This document shows, in pieces, positions 1 to 12,261 of a stretch of 64,000 nucleotides of DNA. Origin of the DNA: Siphonodentalium dalli (Eukaryota; Mollusca; Scaphopoda; Gadilida; Siphonodentaliidae); assembly GCA_032622095.1 (NCBI GenBank), contig CP136063.1, forward strand, positions 33,174,987-33,238,986, in the 5' to 3' direction. The translations under genes were made by a program, and so were the position numbers. Below the pieces are notes generated by a model, which saw only the letters and a list, made by a program, of their open reading frames with translations, had not been told where the DNA came from and searched no databases. Every line of letters starts with the position of its first letter. Within the stretch, counting starts at the first letter, position 1.

Positions 1-2033
1 TCAAAAGCTTTGGACAGATCAAGAAAAAGGGCTACGGTGGAATCTTTCGTGGGCTTGTCGTTATTTTTCACAACATGATCCAGTAGATGAATGATGGGAT
101 GAAAAGTTGAATGGTTTGGGCGAAATCCGTACTGATGTTTAAATAAGATGTCCGATTCATTAAGAAAATCAAATAAACGTTTTTGCATGAGTTTTTCGAG
201 TAGTTTAGAAAATGCGGGAAGAATGCTTATTGGACGATAATTGTTTATATCCCCCTTGTCACTATTTTTCGGTATTGGTACAACTTTAGCTATTTTCAAT
301 TTGTTGGGAACATGACCTTGTTTGAACGACAAGTTGAATATATGCTTTAATGCTGGTGCTACAGAAAATATGGTTTCCTTCATCAGTTTTGTAGATATTC
401 CATTGAAGTCACTGCTGGTTTTTCCATTCATTGAGTAGCAAGTTAAAATAACCTCTTGGATTGTGGTGGGCGTAATATTTAGCTCGTTGCTTTGTCTATT
501 CGTTAAATAATCAAGGAAGTTTACATCTGTGTGATTTTCAATAAGTTCTGTGGTTTTTTGACCTATATTGGAAAAATAGTCTTTACATTTTTCAGCGATA
601 GTGTCAGGATTTGTAAACTGTATGTTGTTATCATGTAGAACATTCGGGTATCCGTCGGTATTTTTGTCTCGTTTTATTGCACCTTTGAGGGTCTTCCATG
701 TTTCTTTTAAACTATGCTTATTCTTTTCTAATATTTCGCAGTAATACATGCTTCTACTTTTCCGGATAAGTTTGTTATATAGTTGTCGATATTTGAGGTA
801 GGAATTCGTATGGATGGAGGAAGGCGAGCTTAGTTTACGGGTATATAGTTCTTGTTTCTTAAGTGAAGATCTTATTAATCCGGTGGTCATCCATGGTTCG
901 CGTTTGATGAATTTTTTGGGTATGTTTCGGGTAATGGGCGGAAAAGCTACGTTGTATGCTGTCAGATAGATATCCAAAAAGTTTTCGTATGCTTGATCTA
1001 CATTATCACAATCACAAACCGAATGGAAATTACACGATTTAAGAGTATCGTTGAATTTATTAATATTTTCTTGGGAAAAGTTTCGTCGGGGAGTGCGCAT
1101 GGTTTCATGTGGGGTTTTTAGTCGGTTATGTCCGTTATGACCTTCGGTGTCAGTGAGAAATACCCCAAAGTGATCTGACAAATCACATGTAACTATACCA
1201 GAGCAGTGCTCGTTTCGAAGATTATTTGTGTATATATGATCGATAAGGGTCGCTGAGTGATCGGTCATTCTTGTCGGTTTTGTTATCATGGGCACGAATC
1301 CTCGTGTGAATACATTGTTTAAAAAGTCGTTTGTTTTATTGTGCGCATCGAAATTTAGTAGATCGATATTGAAATCACCGATTATATAAGTCTTATGATT
1401 TTTAATTATATCTAAGATTTCGTCGAATTTAGAGGCAAACTTGTCAAAGTCAGCTTTTGGTGCCGTGTTAGGTCTATAAATACATCCTATGATATATATT
1501 TCATGTTTTCCGAATTCAAGCTCAATGAACACCGTTTCAATAACATGTGGGATGAATATTGATAGATCGGGTCTATTTTTATACGTAATAGTGTCTCTTA
1601 TGTAAATACCAACACCACCCCTACCATCATCGTGATCAGGCCTTGATTTATATTCTATGGGATGATAACCGGAGAGTATAAAGTCCGATGCTTGATGTAT
1701 TTTAAATGTTTCGGTTAGCGCTATTATATCAAGATTGTTGTCATTGATTTTCATGTCACATAAAAGATTTTGTAAATTTTCAAAATTTGCATTGATGCTT
1801 CTGCAGTTAAGACCAAACATTGACAGTTTATTCTTCTTGTTGAGAATATCTTTTGCTTGTAAAGTTGAGAAGTAACGGCAATTGTTTTTATCAAAAATGG
1901 ACAAAGTTGGTTCTTCGTCTTCCTCTAGGCGAGCCCATTTGGCGGCAAGATCGAAATTAGGCGCTTCCCTAACCTCACTCAGTGTTACGTTATTTGTGGC
2001 CATTATGTGATTTGATGATATTTGATATAACAT
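1..2033 (-). CDS. LINE ORF2, endonuclease plus start of reverse transcriptase (partial)
   Basis: Reading the complement from an ATG at 2033 (an in-frame stop lies just upstream at 2046-2048; a second in-frame ATG is at 2003) gives about 677 open codons that run off the left edge. The N-terminal half is an APE-type endonuclease: the LNCRSIN block near 1810, ALTET near 1710, GVGIYI near 1617, IIGDFNID near 1380 and SDHFG near 1175. The reverse transcriptase begins in the last third, with NYRPISILP near 230, QYGFR near 130 and the motif A core LSKAFD at the window edge. This is the ORF2 of a non-LTR retrotransposon of the Jockey/CR1/L2 group, which nicks target DNA and reverse transcribes its own RNA there. 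There is no internal stop, so the copy is young or still functional as far as visible. The rest of the RT and the 3' tail lie outside. It is related to, but clearly diverged from, the LINE at 23747-27012. Confidence 0.93.
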   Translation of the reverse strand, partial: MLYQISSNHIMATNNVTLSEVREAPNFDLAAKWARLEEDEEPTLSIFDKNNCRYFSTLQAKDILNKKNKLSMFGLNCRSINANFENLQNLLCDMKINDNNLDIIALTETFKIHQASDFILSGYHPIEYKSRPDHDDGRGGVGIYIRDTITYKNRPDLSIFIPHVIETVFIELEFGKHEIYIIGCIYRPNTAPKADFDKFASKFDEILDIIKNHKTYIIGDFNIDLLNFDAHNKTNDFLNNVFTRGFVPMITKPTRMTDHSATLIDHIYTNNLRNEHCSGIVTCDLSDHFGVFLTDTEGHNGHNRLKTPHETMRTPRRNFSQENINKFNDTLKSCNFHSVCDCDNVDQAYENFLDIYLTAYNVAFPPITRNIPKKFIKREPWMTTGLIRSSLKKQELYTRKLSSPSSIHTNSYLKYRQLYNKLIRKSRSMYYCEILEKNKHSLKETWKTLKGAIKRDKNTDGYPNVLHDNNIQFTNPDTIAEKCKDYFSNIGQKTTELIENHTDVNFLDYLTNRQSNELNITPTTIQEVILTCYSMNGKTSSDFNGISTKLMKETIFSVAPALKHIFNLSFKQGHVPNKLKIAKVVPIPKNSDKGDINNYRPISILPAFSKLLEKLMQKRLFDFLNESDILFKHQYGFRPNHSTFHPIIHLLDHVVKNNDKPTKDSTVALFLDLSKAF

Positions 2034-3650
2034 ATGTGCCCTTGTTCAAATCAGTTAGCATATACCCGTGGTTTAAGTACGGTCTGCACACGACGTTGCA
2101 CCTGAAAATAATTTTAGACAAGGTAAGATGCATTTTTTTTTTCATGGGAAGAATTTTCTTTCGTGGGTATATTAATTATGATAGCTTCACAATGTGAACT
2201 CGGGAAATTGATTGCAGTATTTCAAGTTGTTTAGGGGAAAGAGTTTTCGAATTGAATTGTAAGCTAAAAACAACTTTATTTCTGTTAGTGACCACGGATT
2301 TTCCCAAGTTCACGGCGCGAATAACGAGGCAAATTTCCATTTATAAGCTAAATGATAAGAATGGTATAAGTACTTTGGCATCATTTTGATCGGGTGAGCA
2401 TTTATGAAGAAAAAAATATGAATTGGGTGGGAACTGAGATATAAAGATATAAAGAGTCAGAGTATGTCGATACAGAGCAAAATAACAACAGCAATAACAA
2501 CAATAAAGGTATTAAAAAGGACAAATTATGGTACAAGTTCATGAAGTATGTTAGATTTGTGCAAAGATTAATATGTGTTTATAGAGCTGAGCGATGGGTG
2601 CCTTTGATGGGTGGTGCGTTTATATAATTTACTATTTAAATAATAGTTTACACAATTTCGTATTATAGAACACCATCTATATTTTTTGGTCCATGGACGA
2701 TTGATTAAAGAGAAATTATAAGTGTCTGTTAAGTAAGTTCTGCTAATTACTTAAACTGAACCAGACGGGAAAGGGTGAATTAAAATTATCATGCGGATCA
2801 GCTATCAAAATTGAATAAAAGTGGAAGTGAACCATCATCCCACAGCGAAATCAACCAGGCCTGTTGGGTTTGAATAGTTCACTAGATGGGCAATGTCAGG
2901 TACTACGGTAGTAACCCGGCTATTGGTGACTATATACGATTACGAATATATAAATTCAAGTTATAACATGGTATTTTAATGTGATGACACACACATTTAT
3001 CCGAGTGGTGTAGCACATGTAGTACACTGTATGCATATATACATATATATATCACAGCAGAAGTTTCCTTATAATTAATGGATGGAAATGGAATGCCTTA
3101 GCTGCAGGCAATCAATGCAATGTATGTAAACTATGTAGAAAAAGAAATTATTGAATGAAGTGTAGTGAATATGATGCGTCACTTTAATATTTGAGTCGGA
3201 CATAGCTTACCTTACCTGAAGGCAATCAATGCAATAAGTGATGTAGAAACAGAAATTATTGAATGAAGTGTAATGAATATGAAGCGTCATTTTAATGCAA
3301 TATCGATTGGGTAGAAGAGAAATGTCACTTTAATAGTTAACGATGATATACATATAGAATTATAGATTATCCCCATTGAAGACGATCAATGCAATGAACA
3401 GTGTAGAAATGGAGAAAATGTTGCCTGAATGAATCAATGTGTGAACATAAAGTCTCACTTTAATGAAATATTGAGATGATGGAATCAACGATGAATTTGC
3501 AATTTCTTTAATGATGAAATTGGTTTACATATACATGTATATGCAGCTGAAAATGTGAATTGACTGAAATGTAATTATGAAAGTGTCAATGGCACTGTAG
3601 ATAACGTCGAAAGGGAATAATTTCATGTGTTACAGTTAATGGAGCGATTA
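2034..3650. other. Gene-free AT-rich interval, probably containing the LINE 5' UTR
   Basis: No credible ORF is visible on either strand. The part next to 2033 is probably the 5' untranslated region of the minus-strand LINE, but I cannot place its 5' end. An ORF1 was not found here. The distal part holds a diverged tandem repeat (listed separately) and a short TA-rich run near 3035-3050. Confidence 0.5.
3085..3480. repeat. Three diverged tandem copies of a ~115-160 bp unit
   Basis: The block GGCAATCAATGCAAT, followed by GTAGAAA, GAATGAA and CACTTTAAT, recurs starting near 3107, 3221 and 3381. Spacing is uneven (114 and 160 bp) and the copies are diverged by substitutions and indels. It is unlike the satellite that follows. 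No coding potential is seen. Confidence 0.6.
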
Positions 3651-6057
3651 GGAATGTGGAAAGTTGAAAGGCCTAGTTATGCAAAGATTAAAATCAAAGA
3701 TGGCCGCGACAGCCATGTTTTTTGGCAAATGACCCAAAAAAGACTCCTTCCTATTTACATGTCATTGTTAACATCCCTCACAAATTTCATGATGATCCGA
3801 CAAAAGATACGACATGTAGCCCGTGTCAAAGGATTTAGTTGTGTAAAGAGTAAAATACAATGTGGCTGCTGGCGACCAGGTTTTTTGGTTGAATTTAAAA
3901 TGAATCTTTTCCCATCTACATGTAATTGTTAACATCCATGACAAATCTCATGATGATTGGACCAAAGATTCGACTTGTAGCCCTTGACAAAGAATTTAGT
4001 CATGCAAAGAGTATAATCCAAGATGGCTGCTGGCGGCCATGTTTTTGGCCGAACAACCCCAAAATTACTCGTTTCCCAACTACATGTCAATTTTAACATC
4101 CATGACAAATGTAATGAAAGTGTCAATGACACTGTAGCTCAACTTAGTAGGGGAATGATTTAATGGTTGACAGTAAATGGAGGAATAGGAAAGGTGCTAA
4201 TTGAAATGTCTATTTAAGACTAGATGTACATGTCAATATCAACATTCATGACAGGTTTCATAATGATCGGATCAGGGATGTGGTGATTATGGTGTGCCAA
4301 AGGATTTATTGATGCAAAGAGTAAATTCTAAAATGGCCAATGGCAGCCATGTTTTTTTCCGAATTACCCCAAAATGACCAATCTCATAATGATCTGATCA
4401 AAGGTACGACCTGTAGCCTGTGCCAATGGATTTAGTCATGCAAAGAGTAAAATCCACGATAGCTGCTGGCGGCCATGTTTTTCGGCTGAACGACGCCAAA
4501 ATAACTCGTTTCCCATCTACATGTCTTTGTTAACATCCATGACAAATTTCATGAAGTTCCGACCAAGCTACGACCTGTAGCCCGCACCAAAGGATTTAGT
4601 CATGCAAAGAGTAAAATCCAATATGGCTGCTGGCGGACATGTTTTTTAGCCAAACGACCCCAAAAACACTCGTTCCCATCTACATGTTAATATTAACATC
4701 CATGATAAATATCTTGATGATCAGACGAATAGTACGACCTGTAGCCCGTGCCAATGGATTGAATTTTGAAATCCAAGATGGCCGCCAGTGGCCGTGTTTT
4801 TTGGTCGTATGATCCCAAAATGACTAGTTCCCATCTACATGTCAATATCAACATTCATAACAAATTTCATAAAGATCAGACCAAAGGTACGACCTGTAGC
4901 CCGCGCCAAAGGATTTAGTCATGCAAAGAGTAAAATCCAAGATGGCTGCTGGCGGCCATGTTTTTTGGCCTAATGAACCCAAATAACTCGTTCCCATCTA
5001 CATGTCAATATTAACATCTATGACAAATTTCATTATGATCAGACGAACAGTACAACCTGTAGACCGCACCAATGAATTTAATTTTGAAATCCAAGATGGC
5101 CACCAGCGGCCATGTTTTTTGGCCGTTTATTCCAAAAGAACTTGTTCCCAACTACATGTCATTGTTAACATCCATGACAAATTTCATGAAGATCAGACCA
5201 AAGGTACGACATGTAGCCCGTGCCAAAAGATTTAGTCATGCAAAGAGTAAAATCCAAGATGGCTGCTGGCGGCATTGTGTTTTGGCTGAACGACCCCAAA
5301 ATCACTCGTTCCCATCTACATGTCAATATTAACATCCATGACAAATTTCATGATGATCAGACGAACAGCACGACCTGTAGCCCGCGCCATTGGATTGAAT
5401 TTTGAAATCCAAGATGGCCACCAGCAGCAATATATTTTTGGCCAGATGACCCCAAAATGACTCGTTACCATCTACATGTCAATATCAACATTCATGACAA
5501 ATTTAATAAAGATCAGACCAAAGGTACGACCTGTAGCCCGCGCCAAAGGATTTAGTCATGCAAAGAGTAAAATCCAAGATGGCTGCTGGCGGCCATGTTT
5601 TTTGGCCGAACGACCCCAAAATCCCTCGTTCCCATCTACATGTCATTGTTAACATCCATGACAAATTTCATGAAGTTCTGACCAGAGCTACAACCTTTAG
5701 CCCGCGACAAAGAATTTAGTCATGCAAAGAGTAAAATCCAAGATGGCTGCTGGCGGCCATGATTTTTGGCTGAACGACCCCAAAATCACTCGTTCCCATC
5801 TACATGTCAATATTAACACCCATGACAAATTTCATGATGATCAGACGAACAGCACGACCTGTAGCCCGCGCCAATGGATTGAATTTTGAAATCCAAGATG
5901 GCCACCAGCGGCCATTCGTTCCCATCTACATGTCAAGGTCAACATTCGTGACAAATTTCATAAAGATCAGACCAAAGGTACGACCTGTAGCCCGCGCCAA
6001 AGGAAATTGTTGAGGGACACACACACACACGGACGACGGACGCCAAACCATGGCAAT

Positions 6058-6085
6058 AGCTCAAACTTACAAAGTAAGTTGAGCT
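6058..6085. repeat. Hairpin end-unit of the satellite (first of seven)
   Basis: AGCTCAAACTTAC-AAA-GTAAGTTGAGCT is a near-perfect stem-loop preceded by a CA dinucleotide run and CGGACGACGGACGCC. The same unit lies at 7432-7459, 8320-8347, 10176-10203, 12516-12543, 13890-13917 and 16515-16542. It marks higher-order block boundaries and resembles the CA-rich, hairpin-terminated ends of non-autonomous mobile repeats common in marine invertebrates, which suggests the satellite grew from such an element. Confidence 0.75.
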
Positions 6086-9000
6086 AATAATGATCCGACA
6101 AAAGATACGACCTGTAGCCCGTGCTAATGGATTGAATTTTGAAATCCAAGATGACCGCTGACGGCCATGTTTTTTGGTCAAACGACCCCAAAATGACTCG
6201 TTCCCATCTACATTGTACATGTCAATAGCCATGACAAATATCATAATGATCTGACCAAAGGTACGACCTAGAGCCTGTGCCGAAGGATTTAGTCATGAAA
6301 AGAGTAAAATCCAAGATATTCATGACGACCATGTTTTTTGGTCGAACTACCACAAAATGACTCATTCCCATCAGCCTGTCATTATTAACATCCATGACAA
6401 ATTTCATGATAATCAGACGAACAGTACGACATGAAGACCGTGCCAATCGATTTAATTTTGAAATCAAAGATGGCTGCCAGCGGCCATGTTTTTGGCCAAA
6501 TTACCCCAAAATGACTCATTCCCATGTACATGTCAATGTCAACATTCATGACAAATTTTATAATAATCTGACCAAAGTTAGGACCTGTAGCCTGTGCCAA
6601 AGGATTTAGTCATGCAAAGAGTAAAATCCAAGATGGCTGCTGGCGGCCATGTTTTTTGGCCTAACGACCCCAAAATAACTCGTTGCCATCTACATGTAAA
6701 TATTAACATCTATGACAAATTTGATGATGATCAGACGAACAGTACGACCTGTAGACCGCGCCATTGGATTGAATTTTGAAATCAAAGATGGCCACCAGCA
6801 GCCATGTTTTTTTGGCCAGATGACCCCAAAATGACTCGTTCCCATCTACATGTCAATATCAACATTCATGACAAATTTAATAAATATCAGACCAAAGGTA
6901 CGACCTGTAGCCCGCGCCAAAGGATTTAGTCATGCAAAGAGTAAAATCCAAGATGGCTGCTGGCGGCCATGTTTTTTCGCCGAACGACCCCAAAATCACT
7001 CGTTCCCATCTACATGTCATTGTTAACATCCATGATAAATTTCATGAAGTTCTGACCAGAGCTACAACCTGTAGCCCGCGACAAAGAATTTAGTCATGCA
7101 AAGAGTAAAATCCAAGATGGCTGCTGGCGGCATTGGGTTTTGGCTGAACGACCCTAAAATCACTCGTTCCCATCTACATGTCAATATTAACACCCATGAC
7201 AAATTTCATGATGATCGGACGAACAGCACGACCTGTAGCCCGCGCCAATGGATTGAATTTTGAAATCCAAGATGGCCACCAGCGGCCATTCGTTCCCATC
7301 TACATGTCAAGGTCAACATTCGTGACAAATTTCATTAAGATCAGACCAAAGGTACGACCTGTAGCCCGCGCCAAAGGAAATTGTTTAGGGACACACACAC
7401 ACACGGACGACGGACGCCAAACCATGGCAATAGCTCAAACTTACAAAGTAAGTTGAGCTAATAATGATCCGACAAAAGATACGACCTGTAGCCCGTGCTA
7501 ATGGATTGAATTTTGAAACCAAGATGACCGCTGACGGCCATGTTTTTTGGTCAAACGACCCCAAAATGACTCGTTCCCATCTACATTGTACATGTCAATA
7601 GCCATGACAAATATCATAATGATCTGACCAAAGGTACGACCTAGAGCCTGTGCCGAAGGATTTAGTCATGAAAAGAGTAAAATCCAAGATACTCATGACA
7701 GCCATGTTTTTTGGTCGAACTACCCCAAAATGACTCATTCCCATCAGCCTGTCATTATTAACATCTATGACAAATTTCATGATAATCAGACGAACAGTAC
7801 GACCTGTAGACCGCGCCAATCTATTTAATTTTGAAATCAAAGATGGCTGCCAGCGGCCATGTTTTTGGCCAAATTACCCCAAAATGACTCATTCCCGTCT
7901 GCATGTCAATGTCAACATTCATGACAAATTTCATAATAATCTGACCAAAGTTAGGACCTGTAGCCTGTGCCAAATGATTTAGTCATGCAAAGAGTAAAAT
8001 CCAAGATGGCTGCTGGCGGCCATGATTTTTGGCTGAACGACCCCAAAATCACTCGTTCCCATCTACATGTCAATATTAACACCCATTGACAAATTTCATG
8101 ATGATCAGACGAACAGCACGACCTGTATCCCGCGCCAATGGATTGAATTTTGAAATCCATGATGGCCACCAGCGGCCATTCGTTCCCATCTACATGTCAA
8201 GGTCAACATTCGTGACAAATTTCATAAAGATCAGACCAAAGGTACGACCTGTAGCCCGCGCCAAAGGAAATTGTTGAGGGACACACACACACGGACGACG
8301 AACGCCAAACCATGGCAATAGCTCAAACTTACAAAGTAAGTTGAGCTAATAATGATCCGACAAAAGATACGACCTGTAGCCCGTGCTAATGGATTGAATT
8401 TTGAAATCCAAGATGACCGCTGACGGCCATGTTTTTTGGTCAAACGACCCCAAAATGACTCGTTCCCATCTACATTGTACATGTCAATAGCCATGACAAA
8501 TATCATAATGATCTGACCAAAGGTACGATCTAGAGCCTGTGCCGAAGGATTTAGTCATGAAAAGAGTAAAATCCAAGATATTCATGACGACCATGTTTTT
8601 TGGTCGAACTACCACAAAATGACTCATTCCCATCAGCCTGTCATTATTAACATCCATGACAAATTTCATGATAATCAGACGAACAGTACGACATGAAGAC
8701 CGTGCCAATCGATTTAATTTTGAAATCAAAGATGGCTGCCAGCGGCCATGTTTTAGGCCAAATTACCCCAAAATGACTCATTCCCATGTACATGTCAATG
8801 TCAACATTCATGACAAATTTTATAATAATCTGACCAAAGTTAGGACCTGTAGCCTGTGCCAAAGGATTTAGTCATGCAAAGAGTAAAATCCAAGATGGCT
8901 GCTGGCGGCCATGTTTTTTGGCCGAATGACCCCAAAAGGACTCGTTCCCATCTACATGTCATTGTTAAAATCTATGATAAATTTCATGAAGTTCTGACTA

Positions 9001-12000
9001 AAGCTACAACATGTAGCCAGCGACAAAGAATTTAGTCATGCAAAGAGTAAAATCCAAAATGGCTGCTGGCGGCCATGATTTTTGGCTGAACGACCCCAAA
9101 ATCAATCGTTCCCATCTACGTGTCAATATTAACATCTATGACAAATTTCATGATGATCAGACGAACAGTACAACCTGTAGACCGCACCAATGGATTTAAT
9201 TTTGAAATCCAAGATGGCCACCAGCGGCCATGTTTTTTGGCCGTTTATTCCAAAAGAACTTGTTCCCAACTACATGTCATTGTTAACATCCATGACAAAT
9301 TTCATGAAGATCAGACCAAAGTTACGACATGTAGCCCGTGCCAAAGGATTTAGTCATGCAAAGAGTAAAATCCAAGATGGCTGCTGGCGGCCATGTTTTT
9401 CAGCCGAACAAGCCCAAAATGACTCGTTCCGATCAACATGTCATTGTTAACATCCATGACAAATTTCATGAAGTTCCGACCAAAGATACAACCTGTAGCC
9501 CGCGCCAAAGAATTTAGTCATGCAAAGAGTAAAATCCAAGATGGCTGCTGGCGGCATTGTGTTTTGGCTGAACGACCCCAAAATCACTCATTCCCATCTA
9601 CATGTCAATATTAACATCCACGACAAATTTCATGATGATCAGACAAACAGCACGACCTGTAGCCCGCGCCATTGGATTGAATTTTGAAATCCAAGATGGC
9701 CACCAGCAGCCATGTTTTTTTGGCCAGATGACCCCAAAATGACTCGTTCCCATCTACATGTCAATATCAACATTCATGACAAATTTAATAAAGATCAGAC
9801 CAACGGTACGACCTGTAGCCCGCGCCAAAGGATTTAGTCATGCAAAGAGTAAAATCCAAGATGGCTGCTGGCGGCAATGTTTTTTGGCCGAACGACCCCA
9901 AAATCACTCGTTCCCATCTACATGTCAATATTAACAACCATGACAAATTTCATGATGATCAGACGAACAGCACGACCTGTATCCCGCGCCAATGGATTGA
10001 ATTTTGAAATCCATGATGGCCACCAGCGGCCATTCGTTCCCATCTACATGTCAAGGTCAACATTCGTGACAAATTTCATAAAGATCAGACCAAAGGTACG
10101 ACCTGTAGCCCGCGCCAAAGGAAATTGTTGAGGGACACACACACACACGGACGACGGACGCCAAACCATGGCAATAGCTCAAACTTACAAAGTAAGTTGA
10201 GCTAATAATGATCCGACAAAAGATACGACCTGTAGCCCGTGCTAATGGATTGAATTTTGAAATCCAAGATGACCGCTGACGGCCATGTTTTTTGGTCAAA
10301 CGACCCCAAAATGACTCGTTCCCATCTACATTGTACATGTCAATAGCCATGACAAATATCATAATGATCTGACCAAAGGTACGACCTAGAGCCTGTGCCG
10401 AAGGATTTAGTCATGAAAAGAGTAAAATCCAAGATACTCATGACGGCCATGTTTTTTGGTCGAACTACCCCAAAATGACTCATTCCCATCAGCCTGTCAT
10501 TATTAACATCCATGACAAATTTCATGATAATCAGACGAACAGTACGACATGAAGACCGTGCCAATCGATTTAATTTTGAAATCAAAGATGGCTGCCAGCG
10601 GCCATGTTTTTTGGCCAAATTACCCCAAAATGACTCTTTCCCATGTACATGTCAATGTCAACATTCATGACAAATTTCATAATAATCTGACCAAAGTTAG
10701 GACTTGTAGCCTGTGCCAAAGGATTTAGTCATGCAAAGAGTAAAATCCAAGATGGCTGCTGGCGGCCATGTTTTTTGGCCTAACGACCCAAAAATAACTC
10801 GTTGCCATCTACATGTCAATATTAACATCTATGACAAATTTCATGATAATCAGACGAACAGTACGACCTGTAGACCGCGCCAATCTATTTAATTTTGAAA
10901 TCAAAGATGGCTGCCAGCGGCCATGTTTTTTGGCCAAATTACCCCAAAATGACTCATTCCCATCTGCATGTCAATGTCAACATTCATGACAAATTTCATA
11001 ATAATCTGACCAAAGTTAGGACCTGTAGCCTGTGCCAAAGGATTTAGTCATGCAAAGAGTAAAATCCAAGATGGTTGCTGGCGGCCATGTTTTTTGGCCG
11101 AATGACCCCAAAAGGACTCGTTCCCATCTACATGTCATTGTTAAAATCTATGATAAATTTCATGAAGTTCTGACCTAAGCTACAACATGTAGCCTGCGAC
11201 AAAGAATTTAGTCATGCAAAGAGTAAAATCCAAAATGGCTGCTGGCGGCCATGATTTTTGGCTGAACGACCCCAAAATCAATCGTTCGCATCTACATGTC
11301 AATATTAACATCTATGACAAATTTCATGATGATCAGACGAACAGTACAACCTGTAGACCGCACCAATGGATTTAATTTTGAAATCCAAGATGGCCACCAG
11401 CGGCCATGTTTTTTGGCCGTTTATTCCAAAAGAACTTGTTCCCAACTACATGTCATTGTTAACATCCATGACAAATTTCATGAAGATCAGACCAAAGGTA
11501 CGACATGTAGCCCGTGCCAAAGGATTTAGTCATGCAAAGAGTAAAATCCAAGATGGCTGCTGGCGGCCATGTTTTTCAGCCGAACAAGCCCAAAATGACT
11601 CGTTCCGATCAACATGTCATTGTTAACATCCATGACAAATTTCATGAAGTTCCGACCAAAGCTACAACCTGTAGCCCGCGCCAAAGAATTTAGTCATGCA
11701 AAGAGTGAAATCCAAGATGGCTGCTGGCGGCATTGTGTTTTGGCTGAACGACCCCAAAATCACTCGTTCCCATCTACATGTCAATATTAACATCCATGAC
11801 AAATTTCATGATGATCAGACAAACAGCACGACCTGTAGCCCGCGCCATTGGATTGAATTTTGAAATCCAAGATGGCCACCAGCAGCCATGTTTTTTTGGC
11901 CTGATGACACCAAAATGACTCGTTCCCATCTACATGTCAATATCAACATTCATAACAAATTTCATAAAGATCAGACCAAAGGTACGACCTGTAGCCCGCG

Positions 12001-12261
12001 CCAAAGGATTTAGTCATGCAAAGAGTAAAATCCAAGATGGCTGCTGGCGGCCATGTTTTTTGACCAAACGACCCCAAAATCACTCGTTCCCATCTACATT
12101 TCATTGTTAATATCCATGACAAATTTCATGAAGTTCTGACCAGAGCTACAACCTGTAGCCCGCGACAAAGAATTTAGTCATGCAAAGAGTAAAATCCAAG
12201 ATGGCTGCTGGCGGCCATGATTTTTGGCTGAACGACCCCAAAATCACTCGTTCCCATCTAC

